IMG/VR virus record: IMGVR_UViG_3300023281_001103
Coordinates: 1 to 28,465 of that record
Source of the DNA: a virus
Direction: 5' to 3' (one strand)
Length of the DNA: 28,465 nucleotides
Translations under genes and position numbers: made by a program
Notes under the pieces: generated by a model
Seen by the model: the letters and a program-made list of their open reading frames with translations, nothing else
Told to the model about the DNA's origin: nothing
Database searches by the model: none
In this document: piece after piece, positions 22,950 to 28,465 of the stretch
How the letters are laid out: every line of letters starts with the position of its first letter
Position numbering within the stretch: the first letter of the stretch is position 1

Positions 22950-23870
22950 TCATCCAAGTATTTTACTTACGTCAAACAAAGTGTTCCATTTTCTTAAACA
23001 CTTCAATAACTCTTGAGCGTGATAATCAAGTCTTTTTCCTGTAAGAGGGCTTGTGCGACCCATTTTAGAATAATATTTATTTATATTAGATATTACTTTA
23101 TCTCTATCAGAGGATGGTATATCAACCCCACCTCTAGCTCCTCCCAATGCTGCAGCTGCAGCAAATATAGCTCGAGGAACAGCTTTTAAACTTCCATCTA
23201 TAACATCTGCGTATGGAAGTTTATATGATCCGAAATCTTCTGGATTATCAGCATCATACCATAGAAATGCGTTTTTGTAAGTAGAAGATGGGGAATCTGT
23301 TGATTTTGTAAACTCCCTTACCCTTGGTATTGCTGAGTTCTTATCCCAACTTCTATCTTGAGGAGCTAGTGTTAAATCCTTAAAAGGAGTAGCAGTTTTA
23401 ATGGATGATATGTTAGCCTCTCTGTTGGCGGGCACATTAACAATAGAAACCTCCATTAAATCAACTTCTTTAAAAATATTACCCCCTCCTCTCCTATAAT
23501 CAAAAATTTTAGGTACAAACCCAATTGAAAAACTGTTCAAGAATCCTTTCTTAAGTAAAGAAAATGCATCTCTTCCACGTTGAGTATCTAAATCTAATTT
23601 TCCTACTACATTCAACCCATTTTCGTCCTCAAATGATCTATCTGGATCCAAACCCCCCAATGGTAAATCTGTGTCATTATGACCAAAAAGAAGAGGTATT
23701 TTTTGTCCTTTAGATCTGAACCTATTGAGCGAAGTAGCAAATGCGCCAGGTAATATAATGTCTTTTACTACATCTTCATTGTTAAATGTGCTGGCAAACC
23801 CTTCTATTATACCTTTATCAACTTCCTTACTTGCTTTATTTACCTTCAGATCAAATACTTTATGTTCCAC
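22950..23870 (-). CDS. Prohead maturation protease, HK97 family
   Basis: The 306-residue product starts with GTG, preceded by AGGGG. The protease domain (about 1-160) carries IEGFASTFNNEDVVKDIILPGAF, then LLFGHND with catalytic-type His64, NSFSIGF with Ser113/Ser115, and DLMEVSIVNVPANREA (138-152), all fitting S78-type prohead proteases that cleave the capsid's delta domain. The C-terminal half (about 165-306: WDKNSAIPRVREF, YKLPYADVIDGSLKAVPRAIFAAAAALGG) is an extra domain found in a subset of such enzymes; its role is unknown to me. It lies immediately upstream of the capsid gene, in HK97-type order. Confidence 0.85.
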   Translation of the reverse strand: MEHKVFDLKVNKASKEVDKGIIEGFASTFNNEDVVKDIILPGAFATSLNRFRSKGQKIPLLFGHNDTDLPLGGLDPDRSFEDENGLNVVGKLDLDTQRGRDAFSLLKKGFLNSFSIGFVPKIFDYRRGGGNIFKEVDLMEVSIVNVPANREANISSIKTATPFKDLTLAPQDRSWDKNSAIPRVREFTKSTDSPSSTYKNAFLWYDADNPEDFGSYKLPYADVIDGSLKAVPRAIFAAAAALGGARGGVDIPSSDRDKVISNINKYYSKMGRTSPLTGKRLDYHAQELLKCLRKWNTLFDVSKILG

Positions 23871-23923
23871 GTGAAACCCCTAAAGTGTAAATAATACAAG
23901 CTTGATTGGTTTTTTACTAAATG

Positions 23924-24682
23924 TCAAGCTCTTGAGAAGGAATGTATAGCAGAGCACCGACAATTTATTATATTAGCGGGTTGACCAGAAGGGTCACCAG
24001 GATACAATAATTGATCAGGACCAACTGTGAATTTAGAGTTATAGATAACACTTTGCCCATTAGCTTCTCTATGCCATAATCTCACACGATCATCCCCTAC
24101 AGTCACCCAAACTTTTTTTGATACAAACTCATTAGCGTAACGGACAATAAGGTATCCATTAATATCTGATTTGATAGTTTCATAAGATGCTTGCACCTGG
24201 GTGTTAGATGTTATAAATTTAGCGTGAGTTTTTTGTTGATTTTTAAAATCGCGTAAGGCTGAGTTCAAAGTTACATCATCTTTGCCTATTTTAAACATAA
24301 ATTCATTTAACTTAGTCTGCATTGTTTTTAAAATTATTGCGGAATTAGATTGAATTTTGTTCACATTATCTGCATTGAGGATGGATGTTAATTTTTCAAG
24401 ATCTTCATCAATTACATTCTCCCTAACTCCCCTTTCAAAATCTCTAATCTCAGTTTTTAAAATACTAGCTTGTATTGTGGAATAACTACGCCCTAATATG
24501 TTTTTCATATTATCCGAAAATTGGTTAACTGATAAAACTTGCTCTGTTAAATTGTAATTAGATTTAGCTTCTCTCACTATTAAATTTATATATCTAATCA
24601 ATGAGTTAAATAAAACAAGTTCAAATTTAATTTTCTTATTTTTTTCTTGCTCAGCTTTATCTTGTTGTACTTTAGTTACCAT
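23924..24682 (-). CDS. Minor head protein, MuF/SPP1 gp7-like domain
   Basis: The 252-residue product has a helical, charged N-terminal two thirds and a C-terminal MuF-like domain (about 191-252): VWVTVGDDRVRLWHREANGQ, FTVGPDQLLYPGDPSGQPAN, IINCRC. The R-x-W-H, PGD and N-C-R-C motifs are diagnostic. MuF-family proteins are packed with or near the portal and may enter the host with DNA. No extra toxin domain is fused, unlike in some relatives, as the protein ends shortly after NCRC. It overlaps the portal gene by 11 nt, and lies between portal and protease in standard HK97-type order. A 53-bp gap follows it before the protease. Confidence 0.82.
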   Translation of the reverse strand: MVTKVQQDKAEQEKNKKIKFELVLFNSLIRYINLIVREAKSNYNLTEQVLSVNQFSDNMKNILGRSYSTIQASILKTEIRDFERGVRENVIDEDLEKLTSILNADNVNKIQSNSAIILKTMQTKLNEFMFKIGKDDVTLNSALRDFKNQQKTHAKFITSNTQVQASYETIKSDINGYLIVRYANEFVSKKVWVTVGDDRVRLWHREANGQSVIYNSKFTVGPDQLLYPGDPSGQPANIINCRCSAIHSFSRA

Positions 24683-26009
24683 TTTCTATTTCAGCTTGTG
24701 TTGGGATGTCTGAAGAAGGTTTGTATATCTCATCTCCATCAGAATAAGAGGGTAAATCTATACGATTTCGTAACTCATTATCTGTCATTACATTTAATGT
24801 TTTTAGTTGAGTTATCTCTAAAATGTTTCTCTGTCTAATAGCATCAATTGTAAAAGGATCATAAGTTAAAATAAGATTTTCTGAATTTTTATAGTAACTC
24901 ATTAAATTATTTGTCAAAAATTCTAACAAAACATTAAGTTGAGGTAAGACAGCATAATCATATAAATTCAAACGAGCTGTTTCCATGTTAGCTAATGATA
25001 ATGATGTAGAATTAATTAAAGCTAAGGGAATCTGAAACCTATTATAAATAGCTTCTGTAACCATAGTTTTCATCCCACTGAAATCCATATCTACATTAGT
25101 CATCCCCATTCGTTCTATTTTATCTACCATATTAGAGGTTAATGTTCTTCCAGCATTGGCTGCCCCTGCATACATATTTTCTATCTGAGAGGTTAAATAA
25201 TTTTTATCTTCATCGCTGAAAATTTCTTCATCTTTTAAACGCAAAAACATCCCTGGGCGAGCACCATTTTTTAATAATCCTAAATTGTGCACTGAAGCCG
25301 CTTCATATTGTAAAAGCTCAAATAAAATACTATTTAACTTAGGTAACCCATATAAGTACATGGAATAAGCGTTTGGATTAAAGTCTTTCAAATGCAGTAG
25401 CTGCTTAGCACCATCTTCACTTATATATTTAAAATCAGCTTGCCTGTTGAATGTTATATTACTTCCTTGGGGAGTGTAAAAATAACTGTCTATATAACCT
25501 TCTCCACCAACAACCCAATTTATATATTGAGGAGGTACAACAAATAATTCCAAAGGTTCATTGGTGGTAGATAATGTAACAATTATAAAATTATTTCCTG
25601 TTATGGAATAAAACTTAGAGTTTTCTGAAATGAAATTACAATAATTAGAGTTTGGAAGTTGATTAGGATTATTTAACAACTCCAAGATTGGATGTTGTTC
25701 TATGTACTCTTTATTTTTTTTATCCCATAATTTCAAATCAATTGATGATATAGATGTAGCTACTGTGTCAACCGCATTACCTAACGGCTCAATTTGAGAG
25801 TAGAGACGTATATAAGTTGAGATCAGAGGCCAAAATGCGCCCGATTTTTGCTGAGCTAAAATAGATAAAATTGAACTTTGATCATTTCCTGTGAAAACAC
25901 TAAAAGTCTTCTCAAGTTTTTTCTCCTGATTCAATACTTTTTGTTCACGAGCTGCTAGCTCATTGTTTATTCTATCAGCTTCTTGTAAAATTTTATTTTT
26001 AAACCACAT
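24672..26009 (-). CDS. Portal protein (HK97 gp3-like)
   Basis: The 445-residue product forms the dodecameric DNA channel at one vertex. The N-terminal helix (QEADRINNELAAREQKVLNQEKKLEK) is followed by portal core motifs: TYIRLYSQIEPLGNAVDTVATSISSIDLKLWDK, HPILELLNNPNQLPNS (about 108-123), NSKFYSITGNNFIIV, GAARPGMFLRL-like sequence with YLTSQIENMYAGAANAGRTL, and FQIPLALINSTSLSLANMETARLNLYDYAVLPQL near the C-terminus. TITQLKTLNVMTDNELRNRIDLPSYSDGDE is the usual C-terminal pattern. It overlaps the large terminase by 11 nt. The family call is firm; oligomeric state is known for the family, not visible here. Confidence 0.88.
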   Translation of the reverse strand: MWFKNKILQEADRINNELAAREQKVLNQEKKLEKTFSVFTGNDQSSILSILAQQKSGAFWPLISTYIRLYSQIEPLGNAVDTVATSISSIDLKLWDKKNKEYIEQHPILELLNNPNQLPNSNYCNFISENSKFYSITGNNFIIVTLSTTNEPLELFVVPPQYINWVVGGEGYIDSYFYTPQGSNITFNRQADFKYISEDGAKQLLHLKDFNPNAYSMYLYGLPKLNSILFELLQYEAASVHNLGLLKNGARPGMFLRLKDEEIFSDEDKNYLTSQIENMYAGAANAGRTLTSNMVDKIERMGMTNVDMDFSGMKTMVTEAIYNRFQIPLALINSTSLSLANMETARLNLYDYAVLPQLNVLLEFLTNNLMSYYKNSENLILTYDPFTIDAIRQRNILEITQLKTLNVMTDNELRNRIDLPSYSDGDEIYKPSSDIPTQAEIENGN

Positions 26010-27240
26010 AAGTAAATGCTCTCGTTTTATTCTTCATCAAATCATAAAGCGCCCATACCAATGCGTCTAATCGGTCAGGGGACATAGTGTTGTCCGTTGG
26101 TACCCACCCTACCATTTGATTTTCCAATTCTTTGAAATGTTGGGTATGTGAAATTCTCTTCTGTTCATATAATGCCACAATAGGTTCAGCTCTTATATTC
26201 TTTCCTCGACTAGCTCTAACTTTAGTTATTGGTAAATTTCTATTCACATTACGTAATGTTTGCTCAACCAAATCCCCTCCTTGGTTGATTTCACACACAA
26301 TTCTATCAGCCTTAAATTCATCATACAATTTGTTAACAATCTGAGCCCATTGGTTAGGCGTGTATCTACCACTTCTATCAGCTAAAACATAACCTTGTTT
26401 GTCTTTCAATCCACATACAATGATGCCTGTCTCATCTGAGGTCTTTTTAGAGCTGACAGCTGGGTCTACCCCAATTACTATCCTTTCTAACTCTGGTGGC
26501 TCCTTACCTCGTTGTATATAGCTAATTTTCCACAATGCGCCTTCTATTTCATTAGCCCACTCACCTTCTAGAAATCTTAGTCGTTTGGCTGCTGATAAAT
26601 TATCTAACGTATTCTCAATATAACCAGAAGGTAAGTTGATTCTATTATGAACAGGGTTCATGACTAAATGTAAATAATCTTTAGAATTTAAATCTAAACG
26701 GCTCTCTGGGTGTATATTTTTTATAAATAGGTCATGTATCCAATGCATTGTGTGTGTAGGATTACAGTCTAATACAATTTGGTTAGTGAAGTTGGGTATA
26801 TTTTGAGCTAAGCGTGTTTTTAGCTTCTCAAATGTTTCAAAGCTAAGTTGGACAGCCTCATTTATATATATTCTGCAATATTCATTCCCTAAGGCTTTCT
26901 CGGCTGAATCATGATTAGCCATTCCCGCAAACCAAATCTCAGAATCATTTGGTAATCGAGCAAACATATATTTACGATTTATTTTTAATTTTAAATCTGG
27001 ATCAATTAGTTTACACATTTTAGGGAATGTGTCTTCAATAATTGAAGGAACTAACTCAGACAGATGTTGGCGTGTTATTAGCTGTCTACAACCTTCATAT
27101 TTTAATGCCGTCGCTATGATAACTATATTATGTAAAGATGTCTTTCCAGAACGGCTACCACCAGCTAAGAGCAAATTTAAAGGATGTTTCTCATAAAGTT
27201 TAAGCGCCTCATATTGTCGCTCTGTTGGTTGAAATGTCAT
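25999..27240 (-). CDS. terL: Terminase large subunit
   Basis: The 413-residue product packages DNA into the prohead. ATPase: Walker A GGSRSGKTS (27-35, K33), a Walker B-like RIYINEAV (123-130) with catalytic Glu128 and Asn127 where Asp is usual, and CNPTHTMHW as the coupling motif (159-167). Nuclease (RNase H-like): VIGVDPA (D259), CEINQGG (E317) and SPDRLDALVWAL (D392). All three nuclease acids are present, so DNA cleavage should be active. It overlaps the portal by 11 nt and the small terminase as ATGA. Length is near the family norm. The packaging type (cos or pac) cannot be decided here. Confidence 0.92.
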   Translation of the reverse strand: MTFQPTERQYEALKLYEKHPLNLLLAGGSRSGKTSLHNIVIIATALKYEGCRQLITRQHLSELVPSIIEDTFPKMCKLIDPDLKLKINRKYMFARLPNDSEIWFAGMANHDSAEKALGNEYCRIYINEAVQLSFETFEKLKTRLAQNIPNFTNQIVLDCNPTHTMHWIHDLFIKNIHPESRLDLNSKDYLHLVMNPVHNRINLPSGYIENTLDNLSAAKRLRFLEGEWANEIEGALWKISYIQRGKEPPELERIVIGVDPAVSSKKTSDETGIIVCGLKDKQGYVLADRSGRYTPNQWAQIVNKLYDEFKADRIVCEINQGGDLVEQTLRNVNRNLPITKVRASRGKNIRAEPIVALYEQKRISHTQHFKELENQMVGWVPTDNTMSPDRLDALVWALYDLMKNKTRAFTYVV

Positions 27241-27725
27241 ACCGCATCCAATATCTCTTTACATAAGAATATTTCCATCTTATCTCGACCTTCATTTTTA
27301 TTGGTGAAGTCAATGTCTTGTTTCAACTTAAGGATATTTAAAGCTCTCTGAGCGTCTAAATAACTTAATCTACCCTTTTGGTACTCCTCTATTACATTCT
27401 CCCCTGTGAGCCTTGAGAGAGGCTTAGAACCAATCTGCAAACGTCGTTCTATTGCATCTAATTGATCAGATGTTAAATCGTCATATTTCAACATTTGATC
27501 AATCACATCTTCGCTGTAATTAAAATCAGGGGTAAAATTAAATGATTTACTCAATTCAACTATTGAATGGGTTGATCCACTTACTGCTTTCTGTACTAAC
27601 AAATGGTGAGCTAATGCTTTTGTCTTTTTTCTGACCTCATTGAAGTCACAAGCATCCCCACTCTTGATATATTTCTTCTGAGCCTTTTCAATTTGCTCAG
27701 TTAATTTTTGTGTAAAATCTACCAT
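27237..27725 (-). CDS. Probable terminase small subunit
   Basis: The 162-residue product precedes the large terminase, overlapping it as ATGA, the usual place of TerS. The sequence is helical and charged: KLTEQIEKAQKKYIKSG, KALAHHLLVQKAVSGSTHSIVELS, then DQMLKYDDLTSDQLDAIERRL and VIEEYQKGRLSYLDAQRALNILK. A 'ltseqlday...lq.g.r......v' pattern fits several TerS-like proteins but no DNA-binding HTH is obvious. The role is inferred from position. A very strong Shine-Dalgarno sequence (AGGAGGAG) sits 2 nt before the ATG, fitting the first gene of a long late operon. No strong leftward promoter consensus is visible upstream, so a phage activator may be needed. Confidence 0.6.
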   Translation of the reverse strand: MVDFTQKLTEQIEKAQKKYIKSGDACDFNEVRKKTKALAHHLLVQKAVSGSTHSIVELSKSFNFTPDFNYSEDVIDQMLKYDDLTSDQLDAIERRLQIGSKPLSRLTGENVIEEYQKGRLSYLDAQRALNILKLKQDIDFTNKNEGRDKMEIFLCKEILDAV

Positions 27726-27749
27726 AACTCCTCCTGGATGTATTTTAAC

Positions 27750-27830
27750 ATATCCACAACCTTATATCTAATGCTTTGATTAATATACGATAAGTGTGTG
27801 GTTAAATAAAAACAGGGGTTTTGTGGATAA
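27750..27830. promoter_or_regulatory. Cluster of three DnaA-box-like 9-mers
   Basis: The consensus box TTATCCACA occurs exactly on the minus strand at 27822-27830. One-mismatch versions lie at 27750-27758 (ATATCCACA, plus strand) and 27797-27805 (TTAACCACA, minus strand). A further ATATCCACA lies at 28363-28371 on the minus strand. Four sites in 620 bp of A/T-rich DNA is more than expected by chance for a 9-mer, but the one-mismatch sites are weak alone. Confidence 0.5.
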
Positions 27831-27838
27831 CTTTAGAG

Positions 27839-27869
27839 TAGTGTAGGGTAAAGGGGTCTCCCTACACTA
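27839..27869. repeat. Perfect 10-bp inverted repeat built from the iteron motif
   Basis: TAGTGTAGGG (27839-27848) and CCCTACACTA (27860-27869) flank an 11-nt loop. The arms contain the same CCTACAC heptamer as the iterons further right, in opposite orientation. On the plus strand it is followed by a few T residues (ATTTTAATTTA), so a weak terminator is possible, but a protein-binding dyad fits the shared motif better. Confidence 0.7.
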
Positions 27870-27939
27870 ATTTTAATTTATTGTTTAAAATCAATAAGTT
27901 TAATGTTAGTTTGGGTAGATAACCCATAGTACTAAAGTG

Positions 27940-27968
27940 TTGATTATAAAGCAACTTTAAAATATAAC
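27940..27968 (+). promoter_or_regulatory. Rightward promoter candidate (TTGATT-17-TATAAC)
   Basis: TTGATT at 27940-27945 matches 4 of 6 of the -35 consensus, and TATAAC at 27963-27968 matches 5 of 6 of the -10, with an ideal 17-bp gap. It would start RNA near 27975, just before an iteron (27978), and lead the long untranslated stretch toward 28458. Confidence 0.35.
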
Positions 27969-28000
27969 TGAAAATTAGTGTAGGTAAACGGCTAGAAAAA

Positions 28001-28033
28001 TTGGTTTGGGTTTTTATAGTGGTATACTACTAT
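28001..28033 (+). promoter_or_regulatory. Rightward promoter candidate overlapped by an operator-like dyad
   Basis: TTGGTT (28001-28006) and TATACT (28023-28028) are 16 bp apart. An 18-bp dyad, ATAGTGGTATACTACTAT (28016-28033), with one mismatched pair covers the -10. A repressor bound there would block the promoter. Evidence is only by motif. Confidence 0.3.
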
Positions 28034-28100
28034 GCAATACTTTAAAATATACCCTATTTTAAAACTGTAACTATAAACTACCTACACTACCTACACTATC

Positions 28101-28125
28101 TTAAATAATATATATATATTAATAA
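28101..28125. other. Pure A/T stretch, possible DNA-unwinding element
   Basis: Twenty-five consecutive A/T bases, including a TATATATATATT run, lie between two iteron groups. Such stretches are easily melted and typical next to iterons in replication origins. It is only suggestive here, because the whole region is A/T rich. Confidence 0.4.
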
Positions 28126-28143
28126 CTTACAACAAACCTTACC

Positions 28144-28360
28144 CTACACTGCCCTACACTGGCCTACACACCTCCTACACAAACCTAGTCAATGTCTCAC
28201 AAACTTGTTCAATCTTCTCTCAACTTTAGAATATTACTCCTGTGAATTATCTTTAGAGTATTGCTTTAGAGTTGAGACCAAATTGAACGATTGTTTAAGA
28301 ACAAGACATTTTCCAAAAAATTAGTGTAGGAGGTGTGTAGGCCAGTGTAGGGTAGTGTAG
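28144..28360. repeat. 217-nt imperfect palindrome with 37-bp near-identical arms
   Basis: Outer arms 28144-28180 and 28324-28360 are reverse complements with one mismatch in 37. Inside them, further paired blocks occur: 28191-28197 with 28304-28310, 28207-28213 with 28282-28288, 28218-28225 with 28270-28277, and 28235-28239 with 28256-28260. A 16-nt loop remains at about 28240-28255. Several inner mismatches are G-U compatible, so a transcript could fold as a long hairpin; as DNA it could form a cruciform. It may work as RNA or as an origin structure. Confidence 0.75.
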
Positions 28361-28399
28361 AGTGTGGATATCCTGTGTATATTGGAAAAAAATAATTTG

Positions 28400-28427
28400 T
28401 TGACACCAGATTAAAACATGTTATAGT
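28400..28427 (+). promoter_or_regulatory. Sigma70-type promoter for the rightward gene
   Basis: A perfect TTGACA at 28400-28405 and TATAGT (5 of 6) at 28422-28427 are separated by 16 bp. Transcription would start near 28434, leaving a leader of about 24 nt with Shine-Dalgarno AAAGGAGAAGG before the ATG at 28458. It lies 40 nt beyond the palindrome and next to the iteron group at 28324-28361. Confidence 0.6.
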
Positions 28428-28457
28428 GATTTTGAATTGACACAAAGGAGAAGGATT

Positions 28458-28465
28458 ATGAGTTT
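28458..28465 (+). CDS. Start of a rightward gene (only 8 nt in the window)
   Basis: ATG at 28458 follows AAAGGAGAAGG and a good promoter. Only MS and part of the next codon are visible, so the product cannot be named. The 18 nt around the start (28444-28461) are identical to 149-166 at the polymerase start, which hints at related leaders in one genome or module. Position at the right of the control region suggests the first gene of a rightward early operon. Confidence 0.5.

Larger units (their letters stand above)
27841..28361. repeat. Iteron array of CCTACAC / GTGTAGG
   Basis: Exact copies start at 27841, 27861, 27978, 28081, 28090, 28143, 28153, 28163, 28174, 28324, 28335 and 28345; a near copy starts at 28355. 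Orientation is forward (CCTACAC) at 27861, 28081-28174 and reverse at 27841, 27978 and 28324-28355. Within the two outer groups the spacing is 10-11 bp, one helical turn, so a protein could bind one face of the DNA at each. This is the pattern of replication iterons or repressor arrays. Confidence 0.8.
27726..28457. other. Gene-free control and candidate replication origin region
   Basis: No credible ORF is found on either strand in about 730 bp between divergent genes. It holds DnaA-box-like sites (27750-27830 and 28363-28371), twelve exact copies of CCTACAC on both strands, a short hairpin (27839-27869), 25 consecutive A/T bases (28101-28125), a 217-nt imperfect palindrome (28144-28360), an 18-bp operator-like dyad (28016-28033) and three rightward promoter candidates. 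Iterons plus DnaA sites plus an A/T-rich stretch are the usual parts of a replication origin; divergent promoters and operator-like sites also fit a regulatory switch. Both may be true. Nothing here shows which. Confidence 0.55.

Noticed and set aside
23870-23926. Promoter in the 53-bp gap before the protease gene (TTGACA read leftward at 23921-23926)
   Set aside because: The nearest -10-like hexamer is about 25 bp away, too far for sigma70.
27782-27810. Leftward promoter for the late operon (TTTATT-17-TATATT)
   Set aside because: The -35 matches only 3 of 6 and chance is likely in such A/T-rich DNA; a phage activator may be used instead.
27913-27925. Small hairpin GGGT-AGATA-ACCC
   Set aside because: Only 4 bp arms, expected by chance.
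28144-28360. MITE or small transposable element, because of 37-bp terminal inverted repeats
   Set aside because: No target-site duplication flanks it, and the arm motif CCTACAC also recurs outside the palindrome, so the arms look like a regulatory array.
28081-28361. CRISPR-like repeats
   Set aside because: The unit is only 7 nt, spaced 9-11 bp and in both orientations; no spacer-sized intervals or cas genes.

Overview
The window looks like part of the genome of a tailed, contractile (myovirus-type) bacteriophage or prophage. It is low in G+C throughout. The host is probably a low-G+C Gram-negative bacterium: a phage-borne outer-membrane beta-barrel and a Mu-like baseplate both point that way. 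I cannot name the host. I see no integrase, tRNA, rRNA, transposase or CRISPR array.

Layout. (1) 1-4763, rightward: an accessory and replication block with the tail end of an unidentified gene, a compact family B DNA polymerase, a 50-residue membrane peptide, a DUF6948-like protein, a 42-residue Gly/Tyr/Asp peptide, a VRR-NUC nuclease, an unidentified gene enclosed by 33-bp direct repeats, a small helical protein and an outer-membrane barrel. (2) 4758-5996, leftward: lysis cassette (holin-like protein, peptidoglycan hydrolase, multi-pass membrane protein). (3) 5983-18879, leftward: a tail module whose gene order follows phage Mu gp37-gp49 (terminator, sheath, tube, frameshifted chaperone, tape measure, gp43/44/45/46/47/48 homologues, three tandem fibre paralogues). 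(4) 18857-27725, leftward: a head module of HK97 type (small and large terminase, portal, MuF-like protein, prohead protease, HK97-fold capsid, connectors) with three paralogous small beta-rich proteins among the connectors. (5) 27726-28457: a 730-bp gene-free region with DnaA-box-like sites, twelve exact copies of the heptamer CCTACAC, a pure A/T stretch, a 217-nt imperfect palindrome and good promoter candidates. A rightward gene starts at 28458 and runs off the window.

How it works together. The leftward genes from 27725 to 4758 are packed with 1-23 bp overlaps or very short gaps, so they probably form one long late operon for packaging, capsid, tail, baseplate and lysis. Rightward genes leave the 27.7-28.5 kb region in the opposite direction. 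If the full genome is circular or permuted, that transcription would continue through missing sequence into the block at the left end, then meet the late operon tail to tail near 4760. An intrinsic terminator just past that point, inside the antisense holin gene, would stop rightward readthrough.

Most notable observations: the iteron, DnaA-box and palindrome region as a candidate replication origin or control hub; a -1 frameshift (T TTT TTG) that makes the long tail chaperone; a foreign-looking gene between exact 33-bp repeats; a repeated beta-rich domain inserted into both the baseplate J protein and the tail terminator; triplicated fibre and head-protein genes; and a polymerase whose motif C reads NTDG instead of DTDS.
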